This document shows, piece after piece, positions 15,892-25,694 of a DNA stretch of 53,744 nucleotides; the first letter of the stretch is position 1, and the number at the start of each line of letters is the position of its first letter. A model generated the notes under the pieces. It was not told where the DNA came from and searched no databases. It worked only from the letters and a program-made list of their open reading frames with translations. The translations under genes and the position numbers were made by a program. This DNA is from a virus: positions 1-53,744 of IMG/VR virus record IMGVR_UViG_3300025590_000010; one strand, 5' to 3'.

Positions 15892-17844
15892 TTATGCGAC
15901 TGCGTAGAAGATGTATTCAGCCCCAGATGTATTTATTGATGCGCCAGTATTAACTGTAAAGCCGCTATTGTTAGGGTCAATGATGTCAGTGTTTGTCACG
16001 GCGTTAGCAGTGCTAGACATATCAAAATAAGGGTCATCTCCAGCTACAATGCCACGCACAGAATCCCATACAAGCCAGCCGCTACTTGCTGATGTTGCAG
16101 ACTTGATGAGAATAAACCTAGCCCCAGATGAAAAACCGCAGTCTATAGTTTGGCTGGCCCCATTTCCCGAAAACGATCCTACTTTGCTAACACCACTAAG
16201 GGTGGCAAAAAGGTATGCAATGTATCTGCTCCCGTTTCCATTGACATTAAGTGAATTGCCAAGAGAAAAAACCTCATCGGTTGGTGCTGTGTCGTTCCAG
16301 TAGACGGAAGATGTAGTCTCATTGCTTGCGGTGTCCAACACCAAGTTTTTAGTAGCCCCCCTAGACGCATGATAAACAGACCAAGAACCAGCTTGGTTGA
16401 GCCTTTTTACCCATATCATCTCAGGAGCAACCCCAAGTCCGTGGGTTACAGTGTTTCCAGACGAACCGTCTCCTTCATAGTTGACTATGTCCAAGTAGTG
16501 AGGAGCACGCTTCCACATCCAACCAAAGTAAGCAGAATAACCGTACCGATAACCGTCCTGATAACCAAAGTGCGCCAAACTATCACCTGTCTGCGCACTG
16601 GATCCATCTGTTGTTACATACTGAGGTCCACGCAACCTGTCATTAACTCTACGGGGGTCACCATCCCTTGTAACAATAGCCATGTCCACAGTAAATCCAG
16701 CCGTGAAAGAAGGTGGGTCGTAATATGTTGCGCCCGATTGCTGGTAGGCAGCGGCAAAAACATCTGCCCCACTTTCAGGTATTTTAGTCCCTCTACGGAT
16801 AGCCATGTAGATGTAATCTGAGCCGCCTGAATTAAGTGCTGAACTACTGCCATTAACCCTAAAACCTGTAGCTGTTAACTCAAAAGTGTCACCTAAAGAG
16901 GTGTAGGTGGTGCTGGATGAATTAGGGCGCAAAAGGGGGTCAGTCCCAAACTCAGCTACAATGCCACGCATAGAGTCAGCTATGAACCAATCACCATTGC
17001 CATCCGCTTTCTTGACAAGCAAAAACTGAGGCTGGAAACCTAATTCTACCTCTTTATACCCGTCTGGATAACCATTGTTACCTGTGTAGTTGCCACACTT
17101 AATGATGTCTTGATCCCCTGTAGGGCCGAACTCACCGTCACCATCGTTGTGGGCGAATAGGTAGGCGACATAACTATCGTTATTGATGTTATTACTGCCT
17201 CCTAAAGTAAACACGCTGTCTGTTGGAGCCGTGTCATTCCAAGCACTAGAATCATCTAGCGCAGCGTCACTAACATGTAGTCGAAGATAATCTGTCTCAG
17301 GCGATGCGCCTGGAGATGTGGCTGCTGTGCTGAGCATGCGGTGATAAACATTCCAACCAAAGCTACTATCTAAATTCTTAACGATAATCATACCAGGAAC
17401 ACTACCAAGATTGTGGCTGACTGTACGACTAGAAGTACCATTCCCAGTGTAAGTCACCACATCAAAGAACTTAGGGGCTTTGCGGAATGTCCAAGAGACG
17501 TAGTCTAAATCACTATTAGTGAACCCACTAAATGCACCAAGGGTAAAACCATCTGTGTTGAAGGAGGTCATATAGGTACTAGAATAGTTCTTCGCAGCGG
17601 TGCTGGCTGTCTCCAAGTAATTCCCTGCACCCATCTCCGTATCTGTAATAGTTGAAGAAGAGAACGCATTCCTTGCCTTAAACCACACCATGCCTCCCTC
17701 AGTAGCTAAGTCTATATTATTAGTTATAGTCTGACCGCCTACCTGAGTTTGAGTCCCGTGATACAAATAAGTGCTGAACACATCCTCTACGTTCAGGGCT
17801 TCATCACCAGCGGCAGACATCATTAGCTTTTTAATATTGCTCAT
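15892..17844 (-). CDS. Tail fibre/receptor-binding protein with duplicated beta domain
   Basis: A 650-aa protein rich in Ser, Thr, Gly, Asn and aromatic residues. An N-terminal unit contains YHGTQTQ...WFKARN. Two related units follow. The first (about 125-250) reads FDVVTYTGNGTSSRTVSHNL...MIIVKN...WNDTAPTDSVFTLG...YVAYLFAH. The second (about 455-570) reads LDIVNYEGDGSSGNTVTHGL...MIWVKR...WNDTAPTDEVFSLG...YIAYLFAT. The shared WNDTAPTD and LG..VP/AP motifs show an internal duplication. This domain type is common in marine phage tail proteins. With the chaperone gene next to it, this is the best candidate for the host-recognition tip. Confidence 0.75.
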   Translation of the reverse strand: MSNIKKLMMSAAGDEALNVEDVFSTYLYHGTQTQVGGQTITNNIDLATEGGMVWFKARNAFSSSTITDTEMGAGNYLETASTAAKNYSSTYMTSFNTDGFTLGAFSGFTNSDLDYVSWTFRKAPKFFDVVTYTGNGTSSRTVSHNLGSVPGMIIVKNLDSSFGWNVYHRMLSTAATSPGASPETDYLRLHVSDAALDDSSAWNDTAPTDSVFTLGGSNNINNDSYVAYLFAHNDGDGEFGPTGDQDIIKCGNYTGNNGYPDGYKEVELGFQPQFLLVKKADGNGDWFIADSMRGIVAEFGTDPLLRPNSSSTTYTSLGDTFELTATGFRVNGSSSALNSGGSDYIYMAIRRGTKIPESGADVFAAAYQQSGATYYDPPSFTAGFTVDMAIVTRDGDPRRVNDRLRGPQYVTTDGSSAQTGDSLAHFGYQDGYRYGYSAYFGWMWKRAPHYLDIVNYEGDGSSGNTVTHGLGVAPEMIWVKRLNQAGSWSVYHASRGATKNLVLDTASNETTSSVYWNDTAPTDEVFSLGNSLNVNGNGSRYIAYLFATLSGVSKVGSFSGNGASQTIDCGFSSGARFILIKSATSASSGWLVWDSVRGIVAGDDPYFDMSSTANAVTNTDIIDPNNSGFTVNTGASINTSGAEYIFYAVA

Positions 17845-17850
17845 TCTATA

Positions 17851-19335
17851 TTACCCTAAGTTTAACCCTGCTGTGAAGCCCTGCCAAGTAGTGCCACCAT
17901 CATATGTGTAGAACACAAACTGATCTACTGCAGATGCTGTACTTGTAAGTTGTGGCGCACCTGATGCTGCATACTGATCTAAGCTAGGCCACACTACAGC
18001 AGCAGGCCATGTTACAGTATAACCACTAGCACTTGCATCCTGTACAATCTTTAGTGAGAAGCCATAGGCTGTACCGCTTGATGGTGGATTACTGAATGTA
18101 AACGTAGTGTTTTCACTTAGTGTGTGGCTGAATACGTTACCTGCTTCACAGTTAATTGTTGTGCTACCACCTGATGACGTTACAGCTTGATAGGTTTCAT
18201 TGTAGGATGATACTATAAGTTCGCCATCAATGTCAACATCACCAGTGTAAGTTTCTAGTGAAAAACTTGTAAGTTTTGTATCAAGCTGTGTTTGGATGTT
18301 AGAAGTTACACCGTCTACAAAGTTTAACTCTGCTGTAGAGGCTGTTACACCATCCAGAATGTTAAGCTCTGCTGTAGAGGCTGTTACGCCATCCAGAATG
18401 TTAAGCTCTGCAGTTGTAGCAGTAACACCATCTAGGATGTTTAGCTCTGCAGAAAGTGCTGTAACGCCTAGATCACTTAACCCATCTGGTTTAGAATCTA
18501 GTGCAGCCTCTAGCCCATCTACGTTAGCGATAGTGTGGTTGTGGCTATCATCAGCAATGACTGTAGTAATAGTGATGTTAGAGGAGCCATCAAAGTTAGC
18601 TGCACCCGATACGTCACCGCCTAGGGTGATAGTACGTGCTGTTGTAAGAGCATCTGCTGTTGCTGCCACACCAGAGATAGATGCATTAATGCTACCTGTA
18701 ACAGTAAGGTCACCGTCTACATCAGCATTACCTGTAACATTTAAAGTACCTACATTAGCAGTGTCTACTGCAGCAGTGTCAATGTTAGCTGTACCATCAA
18801 TGTACAGGTTACGCCACTCAGAACCTACAGCACCTAAGTCATACGTATCATCTGTAGCAGGTAGTACATTAGAGCTTACATCAGCAGCAAAGCTAACGGT
18901 GTCAGTGGCTGCATCACCAAAGGTAAGGTTACCTGCGATAGTAGCATTGCCAGTTACAGTGAGGTTACCACCAATAGTAGCGTTGCTTGTTACAGCTAAG
19001 GTGTCCTGTAGTGTAGTAGCACCCTGTACGTTTACTGTGCCATCTACATCAGCGTTACCTTCAAGGAACAGATCTTTATAGCGAACTGCATCAGTACCCA
19101 AACTAATTACATTTGTAGTCTTAGGGCGTAGCAGAGTAGCTGTAGCTATAATATCTTGTACAGGGCCAAGCCTTGTAATAGGCGCACCATTCTCAGCCGT
19201 ACCATCATGTACATGTCCTGTAGAATTATTGAACGCTGCATCAATAGCGTTAAACTCATTATCAAAGTCATCAGCATCAATTACGTTGCCGTTAGCAATG
19301 TTATTAGCTGTGTCTTGGCGTGTATAACCTGCCAT
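17851..19335 (-). CDS. Tail fibre with LDGVTA repeat ladder and C-terminal beta domain
   Basis: A 494-aa protein. The N-terminus (MAGYTRQDTANNIANGNVID...GHVHDG) is typical of podophage fibre or needle adaptor proteins. Residues about 90-220 are V/T-rich beta repeats (GNLTVTGNATIAGNLTFGD). Residues about 300-355 hold four units of AELNILDGVTASTAEL-type 13-mers. The C-terminal 110 residues (TFTFSNPP...VTWPAAVVWP...YTYDGGTTWQGF) match the end of the 826-aa fibre. Probably a trimeric fibre shaft with a beta-sandwich tip. Confidence 0.78.
   Translation of the reverse strand: MAGYTRQDTANNIANGNVIDADDFDNEFNAIDAAFNNSTGHVHDGTAENGAPITRLGPVQDIIATATLLRPKTTNVISLGTDAVRYKDLFLEGNADVDGTVNVQGATTLQDTLAVTSNATIGGNLTVTGNATIAGNLTFGDAATDTVSFAADVSSNVLPATDDTYDLGAVGSEWRNLYIDGTANIDTAAVDTANVGTLNVTGNADVDGDLTVTGSINASISGVAATADALTTARTITLGGDVSGAANFDGSSNITITTVIADDSHNHTIANVDGLEAALDSKPDGLSDLGVTALSAELNILDGVTATTAELNILDGVTASTAELNILDGVTASTAELNFVDGVTSNIQTQLDTKLTSFSLETYTGDVDIDGELIVSSYNETYQAVTSSGGSTTINCEAGNVFSHTLSENTTFTFSNPPSSGTAYGFSLKIVQDASASGYTVTWPAAVVWPSLDQYAASGAPQLTSTASAVDQFVFYTYDGGTTWQGFTAGLNLG
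18303..18455 (-). repeat. 39-bp tandem repeat ladder in a fibre gene
   Basis: Four imperfect 39-bp units each encode 13 residues around the core AELNILDGVTA(S/T)T. The two central units differ at a single base over most of their length, which indicates recent duplication or homogenisation. Confidence 0.88.
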
Positions 19336-19346
19336 ATCAGTTTTCC

Positions 19347-20894
19347 TTACTGTCTATCATCTGTAGCATACTCAAAGAGTGCTGTGTCTAATAGGAATGC
19401 TGCATCATCACTATTATCTTCAATACGTATCGCTACTGTTTCACCAGAGCCAATAACTTGGTTAAGGTAATTCTGAGTTCTAGGCGCACCAAACACAGCA
19501 GTGCCAAAAGTAGACGTGTTATCACTATAGATGCCGACCGCACCACCCGTCTGTACAATCTGAAACGAAGGTGGCTGAATATACCCTGTTCTGCCTTGAT
19601 TAAACTTAATACCTGCAGTTATATTGATAGCACCAAAAGGCTTAATGTAAAAGTTCAACTTATAGAAAGTCTTACGTACTTGAGGGTCATTAATAGGCAT
19701 ATAAGGTGATTCATAGATAGCATCAATAGCAGAGCCATTACGGCTAGTGCCTACATCTAAGTTATACACGTAGCCATCATTATTAGCAAAGATACGATAC
19801 TCATCCTCACCAATAAACTGAGAGTCTGCAATGTATACTTTAAAGCCTTTAAGCTCAGCCCACTGAAAGCCTTGACCCCCTTGGTCAATAAACTTAGTAC
19901 CTAGCACACCCTTAGCAACACCATCCCGTTCACTGTCTACATAAGCAAACAATCTGTACTGAGCTTTACTACGAATAACAGTACTGCTAAAACTAGCAGC
20001 GTAGTCCTGTAGTTTAGTTACTGTAGGTCTAATGTTCTTAGATGCAACATCAATACCAAAGTCACCAATACGGTCTGTAGAACTTAGTGTACGCAAACCG
20101 TCAGGGCCAAGGAACATAACATCTGCGCCTACCTCTTGGATAGTATCAGCACTTAAGCATCCCAAGTCTTCTGTCACAGCACTCATAGAAAAGTCTGCTG
20201 CGCTAGTACCTGTGATACGCATGATCTTATCTACAGCAAAGATGATAAGCTGATCACGGAATACAATAAGACCTGTTATCTCTGAACCAATACTTATACT
20301 ACCAGCACCGTTAGCTGGGTCTAAGTCATCTGCACTATAGGGTGCTGTAAAGACTAGCTCTGTACCTACACCAAAGAAGAGCGTACTCTTAAACATACAA
20401 ACATGACTAGCACCCTCTACAGCATCATTAGTTGCTGAACTTGTCATGTGCGTCAATGTACCCGCAGTGCGATCATAGTATGCAGGGAAGTTTACACCAT
20501 CAACAAAGCATATCTGGTATACGTTATTGAAGTTGTATCGTGCCTGTCTTACCTTAGTGAAGGTAGTGTTAGGTGCTGTAGCAAGAGAAGTCCATGTAGG
20601 TGTAGCATCAATGGCGTTGCCTATGTAGTATACGCCATTACGTGCAGCAATGACCTTTTGGTTGTTAGCCTGCTGCACTAACGCTAGAGCCTGTACTACA
20701 CCAGAGCCAGGAAGCTCAGCATCAATAAACTTTGTGTAGCCTGCTACCTTACGGTAACCACCATCAAGTGAAGGCTCAAAGTTCTGCAGTTGAAATGCTG
20801 AACCTACGTTATTAATACCTTGTTGTAGTGGGCTGATGTTTGTAATCAACCCACCAGTAAAAGGTACAGGAAATGTTTGCCACTGTGTAGCCAT
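19347..20894 (-). CDS. Tail nozzle / tail tubular protein B-like
   Basis: A 515-aa beta-rich protein beginning with a short N-terminal arm (FTGGLITNISPLQQG) typical of podophage tail hub or nozzle proteins. The GGY..V.GY..F motif (about 45-57) and repeated blade-like segments (FRDQLIIFAVDKIMRITG, DVMFLGPDGLRTLSS) suggest a beta-propeller like that of T7 gp12 or P22 gp10. It follows the gp11-like adaptor by 2 nt in transcription order. The role is assigned from order, length and beta-propeller style. Confidence 0.68.
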   Translation of the reverse strand: MATQWQTFPVPFTGGLITNISPLQQGINNVGSAFQLQNFEPSLDGGYRKVAGYTKFIDAELPGSGVVQALALVQQANNQKVIAARNGVYYIGNAIDATPTWTSLATAPNTTFTKVRQARYNFNNVYQICFVDGVNFPAYYDRTAGTLTHMTSSATNDAVEGASHVCMFKSTLFFGVGTELVFTAPYSADDLDPANGAGSISIGSEITGLIVFRDQLIIFAVDKIMRITGTSAADFSMSAVTEDLGCLSADTIQEVGADVMFLGPDGLRTLSSTDRIGDFGIDVASKNIRPTVTKLQDYAASFSSTVIRSKAQYRLFAYVDSERDGVAKGVLGTKFIDQGGQGFQWAELKGFKVYIADSQFIGEDEYRIFANNDGYVYNLDVGTSRNGSAIDAIYESPYMPINDPQVRKTFYKLNFYIKPFGAINITAGIKFNQGRTGYIQPPSFQIVQTGGAVGIYSDNTSTFGTAVFGAPRTQNYLNQVIGSGETVAIRIEDNSDDAAFLLDTALFEYATDDRQ

Positions 20895-20896
20895 TA

Positions 20897-21607
20897 TTAA
20901 GCTCTCAGGCTAGGTCTATTGCGTGTAATAACTGTAGAACGTATGTAGTCATAACGGTTTATGTACAAACTACGCATGTACTTAATACCTGATTCAAACT
21001 TACCCTGTGCAATCTGAGATGCCTGTGTATCAGCACGGAACTGATAAGCGTAGAACATAGCACCATCTACAATAGTATGCTTAAACTCAATAGGAACGTT
21101 AGGTACATCATCATACAACTCAAGTGATACCTGATTGCGGTAGTACTCATATACTATTTCATATGCTTTGTCTGGGGTAGGTATTATGAGAAACTCTTGA
21201 CTAGGTGCTCGTGAAACATGACGGGGAATATCTTGTAAATCGCTACTAGAGTTATACTCATAATCAACGTATCTGTCAAGGTATTCTTGATAATCCATTG
21301 ATTTAAGTTTAGTAGTGCTTACATTTAATGCGTCACTTTTCTTTATGCGAAAGCTTTGCATATCAATTAGTTTAGCATCAGTAGGATAATCGTAACGTGT
21401 TACACCAGGAGTAAGAGTCTCTTCTTCTAGGATGTGATTCCAAGGCCAGTTATACTCTTCATGGTTGATATGTCTTAGTGAGGCATTTACAGCATCCTTA
21501 GCTGAACTATAGAAACCTCCAGCAGTATCAAAGTTAGAACTTGTTAGCTCTACTTCATTAAGCCTGCGATTTACCTCGTTTACTAGCCCTAAATAGTTAT
21601 ATGCCAT
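20897..21607 (-). CDS. Tail adaptor / tail tubular protein A-like
   Basis: A 236-aa helical protein starting MAYNYLGLVNEVNRRLNEVEL, the usual opening of the short-tail adaptor family (T7 gp11 / P22 gp4 functional class) that bridges portal and nozzle. Other typical features are W-rich IN.EEYNWPWNH (about 45-56), YDYPTDAKLIDMQSF and a late Y.YQFRADTQASQIA helix. The start overlaps the stop of the fibre-tail adaptor gene (TAATG). Confidence 0.72.
   Translation of the reverse strand: MAYNYLGLVNEVNRRLNEVELTSSNFDTAGGFYSSAKDAVNASLRHINHEEYNWPWNHILEEETLTPGVTRYDYPTDAKLIDMQSFRIKKSDALNVSTTKLKSMDYQEYLDRYVDYEYNSSSDLQDIPRHVSRAPSQEFLIIPTPDKAYEIVYEYYRNQVSLELYDDVPNVPIEFKHTIVDGAMFYAYQFRADTQASQIAQGKFESGIKYMRSLYINRYDYIRSTVITRNRPSLRA
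21251..21279 (-). promoter_or_regulatory. Possible internal sigma70-like promoter
   Basis: On the - strand, TTGACA (21279-21274), a 17-nt spacer and TATAAC (21256-21251) lie inside the tail adaptor gene. The match is excellent, but it is embedded in codons for Asp/Tyr/Arg/Val and may be chance. If active it would boost the nozzle, fibre and lysozyme genes downstream. Confidence 0.3.
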
Positions 21608-21927
21608 TATTTATTCCTTACACGTAAACGAACCTTACGTTCTACTACTAACCCATTCGTGTCGGCTATACGGCAGTAGAACTGATACTCTATATTATTA
21701 TCACCAGAGCCTAAACGTGCAGTTGCTACTTTGTCTGTGTTAGTAGCAGAGATAAGCTGTATGCCCTTCACAAGCTGCCCACTAGGGATAAGCTGAGTCT
21801 TTACACCATCAGCATCATCAACAAACCAAGTAACACTACTAAGTGTTGCACCGCTAAGAAAGCGTGACCAGTCAATGCTATAGTCTAGTATTTCATCAGG
21901 GTCTTTGTTGGGCCATTTAAGAGACAT
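21607..21927 (-). CDS. Phage fibre-tail adaptor-like protein
   Basis: A 106-aa beta-rich protein. The opening WPNKDPDEILDYSIDWSRFL followed by a TWFV strand is the signature I associate with phage fibre-tail adaptor proteins, which join fibres to the tail. It sits between the Ig-like repeat protein and the tail adaptor, overlapping the latter by 1 nt. Confidence 0.65.
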   Translation of the reverse strand: MSLKWPNKDPDEILDYSIDWSRFLSGATLSSVTWFVDDADGVKTQLIPSGQLVKGIQLISATNTDKVATARLGSGDNNIEYQFYCRIADTNGLVVERKVRLRVRNK

Positions 21928-21938
21928 TATTATTATTC

Positions 21939-22751
21939 CTATGCTGCACGAACATACGCTGTGTTACCTAGTGTACTATACTCACCAATGTAAGCAGTAC
22001 GATCTCTGCTGTAGTTATCTTTAATTGCTTCATAGTCAAACTGTACTACATTGACTGTCTCATCTCCTACAGTAAATGTACCTTGTACGCCTGTTGGTAC
22101 TACTACAGCTTTACAGTCTAGTGTGACAGTATTCAGTGCTGTTGTACCTGCGACACCCGTTAGCGCTACATCAGCCTCAGCATCAATGACAACCTCATCC
22201 CCGTCAACCAGAATAGAGTCAGTGATAATGTCACCTTCTACCCCTACAGGAAGTACAACAGACTTAGCTGCTACAGTTACAGTATTTGCCGCACCAGTGC
22301 CTGCAACACCTGTAACGCTAAACACTGCTTCTGCATCGATGATGATCTCATCGCCAGACACGAGTGGGTCATCCGTGATTACATCAGCTTCTACACCAGT
22401 CGGTGCAACTACAGCCTTAGCTACTACTGTTACATCATCTACTGCACCAGTACCTGATACACTGTTTGTAGTAAAGACAACACCTGTACCGCCTGTGGCT
22501 GTAACTGTGTTAGCTGTTCCTGTAGCAGATACACTTGCTGGTGTAAGAACTGCCTCAGCTTGGGGGGTAGGTACACCTATAGCACCATCACCCTGTGTGC
22601 CTACAAGATCAACATTAGTACGTGAGCTAACGTCAATCCCTGTATCTACTGCACCTGTGCCTACTACACCAGTAAGTAAGACTGTAGGGCTGGCCTGCTC
22701 ATAGCTCTCACCAAAGGTAGCTACGGAGAAAGGATTAGTTGAGTAGGCCAT
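21939..22751 (-). CDS. Repetitive Ig-like beta structural protein
   Basis: A 270-aa protein of low-complexity beta repeats. About three consecutive units of roughly 47-50 residues (about 85-230) share the pattern TGV.GTGA.NTVTV.AK.VV.P.GVE, then an acidic DGDEVVIDAEA strand. The C-terminus changes to a conserved non-repetitive tail (FDYEAIKDNYSRDRTAYIGE...TAYVRAA). The composition (V/T/G/A/D, no Cys except one, few aromatics) fits a fibrous virion component lying between fibre genes. Exact role unknown. Confidence 0.65.
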   Translation of the reverse strand: MAYSTNPFSVATFGESYEQASPTVLLTGVVGTGAVDTGIDVSSRTNVDLVGTQGDGAIGVPTPQAEAVLTPASVSATGTANTVTATGGTGVVFTTNSVSGTGAVDDVTVVAKAVVAPTGVEADVITDDPLVSGDEIIIDAEAVFSVTGVAGTGAANTVTVAAKSVVLPVGVEGDIITDSILVDGDEVVIDAEADVALTGVAGTTALNTVTLDCKAVVVPTGVQGTFTVGDETVNVVQFDYEAIKDNYSRDRTAYIGEYSTLGNTAYVRAA

Positions 22752-22761
22752 GCTTTACTCC

Positions 22762-25242
22762 TTATGCAGCAGCATCACTTGAGAGTACACCGTACCAGTT
22801 TGTACCACCATCACGTGTATGGAAGACCAACACATCAGTTTCACCACTTGCAGGAGCATCTGGTGCAGTACCACCTGCCCACTTAACTGAGCTAGGCCAT
22901 GTGACTGTTGAGCCGTTGCCTGTTAGCTGTAGGACAAAACCAACAGAACGTCCTGACGTTACACTACCAAAGGTAAAGGTTGTGTTACCTGACATGGTAA
23001 GGCTAAATGCACCTGCATTATCTGCATCAGGTGCGGGAGAAGTGCCAGACAGACTATCATAATCCTCTTGCAAACTCTCCGCTAAAACAACACCAGAAAA
23101 AGTAGGGGATGAGGAAACATTAAGCGTAACTGAACCGGACGATCCTCCACCAGTTAAGTTAGTACCAGCCGTGACGCCAGTGATATCTCCAGTGTTTGTG
23201 GTATAGCCAGCACCGTTAGTAAGCTGGTTATTATTTGTAATGTAGTTAGCATTGGTTGCACCAGTGTAACCTAAATCACCAAGAGTTAAAGTACGAGTAC
23301 CCATGCTGGTAATAACACCGTCTGTGACGAAGATATTATCAATAATAGTTGAGCCAGAAGTATTGATGTCGCTGTCAGTGCCGATTACAGTGTTGTATGT
23401 ACCAGACGCTTGCTTACCATCCAGCGCAGTCTGCAACCCATCTACATTTGAGATAACGTGGTTGTGGCTATCGTCTGCTACAGTAACAGTGAGTGTAGCA
23501 TTGCCAAGGTTAGTGAATGTAGCGCTACCAGACGCATCACCAGAAAGCGTCAATGTAGGGTCAGCCGTGGCTGTGGTAGCAATGGACACGTTGCCCAAGT
23601 TAGTCATTGTGCCTGAGCCAGTAACTGCACCTGTGAGTGTAACTGTCGGGTCAGATGTAGCAGTAGTAGCAATACTGATATTACCAGAGCCATCAAAGTT
23701 GGCATTACCTGTGACAGCACCTGTGACAGCAATATTACGTGCGGTTGCTAATGTGCTTGCCGTACTTGCGTTGCCACTAAGAGCAGCAGTAACTGTACCA
23801 GCACTAAAGTTACCAGAAGCATCACGGGCTACAACTTTAGATGCCGTATTGTTAGGGGTAGCATCTACGTTAAGCGTAGGTGTAGAACCCTCACCAGATG
23901 TACCACCTGTAAGGTAGTTTCCTGATGTAACAGTAGATACGTAATCACCTGTAGTGTCAGTACCAAGTGCTACAGAGTTAGGCTGGATAGTAGTAGCAAT
24001 AGAAGCATTACCTGTACCGTCAACACCAGTAACGCTACCAGTGACATCACCTGTCAAACTAATAGTGCGACCTGTCTCCCAAGCTGTTGCAGTAGCTGCA
24101 TTGCCTGTTGTGTCTTGGTTACCTGCAGTGTTAACACCGGGAAGGTTAATGCTTGCTGTACCATCAAATGATACACCACCAATGTTACGTGCTGTCTCAA
24201 GGGCAGTAGCTGTATCAGCATTACCTGTTACATCCCCAGCGACATTACCTGTTACATTACCTGTTAAGGCTGCTGCCACACTATTAAATGTTACATCAGA
24301 AGATGTTTCTACAGCCTGACCAATGTTAATGCCAGAGCCATCTACAGTAACACCTGTACCTGCATCAGCAGAGAATGTAGTACCTGTGAGTGTTACACCG
24401 TTACCTGCACTGTATACAGCAGTCTCAGCGATTACAGAGAAAGTAATGTTAGTAGTACCGAATGTAATCGTACCACTTGTGTTCATCACATAGAGTTCAC
24501 CTGCACCTGTGTCACCTTCTTTAACGAAGAATGCGTCACCTTCACCAAACGCATTAGGGTCTGATACACCATAAGAGTCAGCATCTGTAGAACGAGTAAG
24601 TACCCAGTTAGTAGAGCCATCACCTACAGTAGTAACAGTATAAATACCATTGTGTGCAGCATTAGTTTGGTTATAAATAAGTACACGATCTGCAGAGCTA
24701 AGAGCTACGCCATCAATAGTAATAGCTGCTTGTGTACCTGCATTAGTAAGTGTAGCACCTACGCCAGATGTACCATTGTCATATGTAGCGTTTAGGTTAG
24801 TTGGTGATTCTACACGTACTGGGTCATGATAGTGAATACCTGCAGCAGCAATAGTGTCAACGTACTGCTTTGTAGCTGCGTGTAATGCACTCTGAGGATC
24901 ACGATTAAGTTCAAGATCACCTGCAGCATTAAAGAATGCAGCTTTAGTAGCAGGCTGTGTAATGAACACCTCAGACTGTGCTGTAAGACTAACGGCACTT
25001 CCTGAGTTAGAACTTGCTAAAATGGTAGTACGAGCTAGGAGTGATGAACCTTCTGTCCATGTACCTAGCCCGACTTCCCATTCATTAGTGCTAGGCTCTA
25101 GTAAGGCATAGTACGTAGTATCGCCATCAGACAAAGCAGCAGCAAAAGTCTGAAAGCCATCCACTGTACCATTGAGGGTAAGTGTACCCGTACCTGTAGT
25201 GGTACTTGTTTGTTTTACTCTGTCTTTAATTACTAGAGCCAT
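22762..25242 (-). CDS. Long tail fibre protein
   Basis: An 826-aa fibre. The N-terminal 135 residues (MALVIKDRVKQTSTTTGTG...LLARTTILASSNSG...LHAATKQYVD) form the conserved fibre head found in many marine podo- and myophages. The shaft (about 290-640) is built of GNVTGNVAGDVTGNADTAT-type repeats. The C-terminal 105 residues (TFTFGSVTSGRSVGF...VTWPSSVKWAGG...FHTRDGGTNWYGV) match the end of the 494-aa fibre. Codon-level repeats make this region prone to recombination. Confidence 0.82.
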   Translation of the reverse strand: MALVIKDRVKQTSTTTGTGTLTLNGTVDGFQTFAAALSDGDTTYYALLEPSTNEWEVGLGTWTEGSSLLARTTILASSNSGSAVSLTAQSEVFITQPATKAAFFNAAGDLELNRDPQSALHAATKQYVDTIAAAGIHYHDPVRVESPTNLNATYDNGTSGVGATLTNAGTQAAITIDGVALSSADRVLIYNQTNAAHNGIYTVTTVGDGSTNWVLTRSTDADSYGVSDPNAFGEGDAFFVKEGDTGAGELYVMNTSGTITFGTTNITFSVIAETAVYSAGNGVTLTGTTFSADAGTGVTVDGSGINIGQAVETSSDVTFNSVAAALTGNVTGNVAGDVTGNADTATALETARNIGGVSFDGTASINLPGVNTAGNQDTTGNAATATAWETGRTISLTGDVTGSVTGVDGTGNASIATTIQPNSVALGTDTTGDYVSTVTSGNYLTGGTSGEGSTPTLNVDATPNNTASKVVARDASGNFSAGTVTAALSGNASTASTLATARNIAVTGAVTGNANFDGSGNISIATTATSDPTVTLTGAVTGSGTMTNLGNVSIATTATADPTLTLSGDASGSATFTNLGNATLTVTVADDSHNHVISNVDGLQTALDGKQASGTYNTVIGTDSDINTSGSTIIDNIFVTDGVITSMGTRTLTLGDLGYTGATNANYITNNNQLTNGAGYTTNTGDITGVTAGTNLTGGGSSGSVTLNVSSSPTFSGVVLAESLQEDYDSLSGTSPAPDADNAGAFSLTMSGNTTFTFGSVTSGRSVGFVLQLTGNGSTVTWPSSVKWAGGTAPDAPASGETDVLVFHTRDGGTNWYGVLSSDAAA

Positions 25243-25256
25243 AGTCTATGCTCCTA

Positions 25257-25694
25257 TTAAGCGATACGAATGATAGCGTTTGATGCGTCTGCAGCAGGGA
25301 ACTGAATAGTGTAGTCACCATTTGTAGAAGTTTTAGTACCACCAAAGTCAATCACTGCGATTGCTGCATTAGAAGCATTAGTATTATAAATAATACAACC
25401 GTCTGCAGAGATAGTAGAAGATGTGAATACTTCATCATCAATGTCAATGATAGCAGTTGTGCCATCTACTGAGATAGTAACGTTGTCTAGTACTTGACCA
25501 CCAGCTGTATAACCAGTGCCTGTAGCTTCGTCAGAGTTACCAGTTACGTCAGAGTAGTTAGTAGTTGCAGCACCATAAGTGCCTGAAGGTGTAGCTTTAA
25601 TCAGAGCCAGTTTGATAGAGTGGGTATCCAAATCATGAGTACCACCCAGTAGTTCCGACTTAAAGCTTGTACACATTGCTGTTGTGATAGCCAT
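25257..25694 (-). CDS. Conserved beta-structured virion protein next to capsid
   Basis: A 145-aa protein with the opening MAITTAMCTSFKSELLGGTHD, then IKLALIK...GTYGAATTNYSDVTGNSDE and a C-terminal FGGTKTSTNGDYTIQFPAADA. I recognise the sequence type from many marine phages, where it lies beside capsid or tail genes; decoration or tail-sheath-like roles have been guessed. It follows the capsid gene across a terminator, so it may be expressed at a lower level. Confidence 0.68.
   Translation of the reverse strand: MAITTAMCTSFKSELLGGTHDLDTHSIKLALIKATPSGTYGAATTNYSDVTGNSDEATGTGYTAGGQVLDNVTISVDGTTAIIDIDDEVFTSSTISADGCIIYNTNASNAAIAVIDFGGTKTSTNGDYTIQFPAADASNAIIRIA

Noticed and set aside
18296-19081. 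Long + strand open frame opposite the 494-aa fibre gene
   Set aside because: Antisense shadow. It arises from repetitive, stop-poor codons of the fibre gene, has no ribosome site, and its product is low complexity. The same holds for 22051-22704 and 6708-7241.
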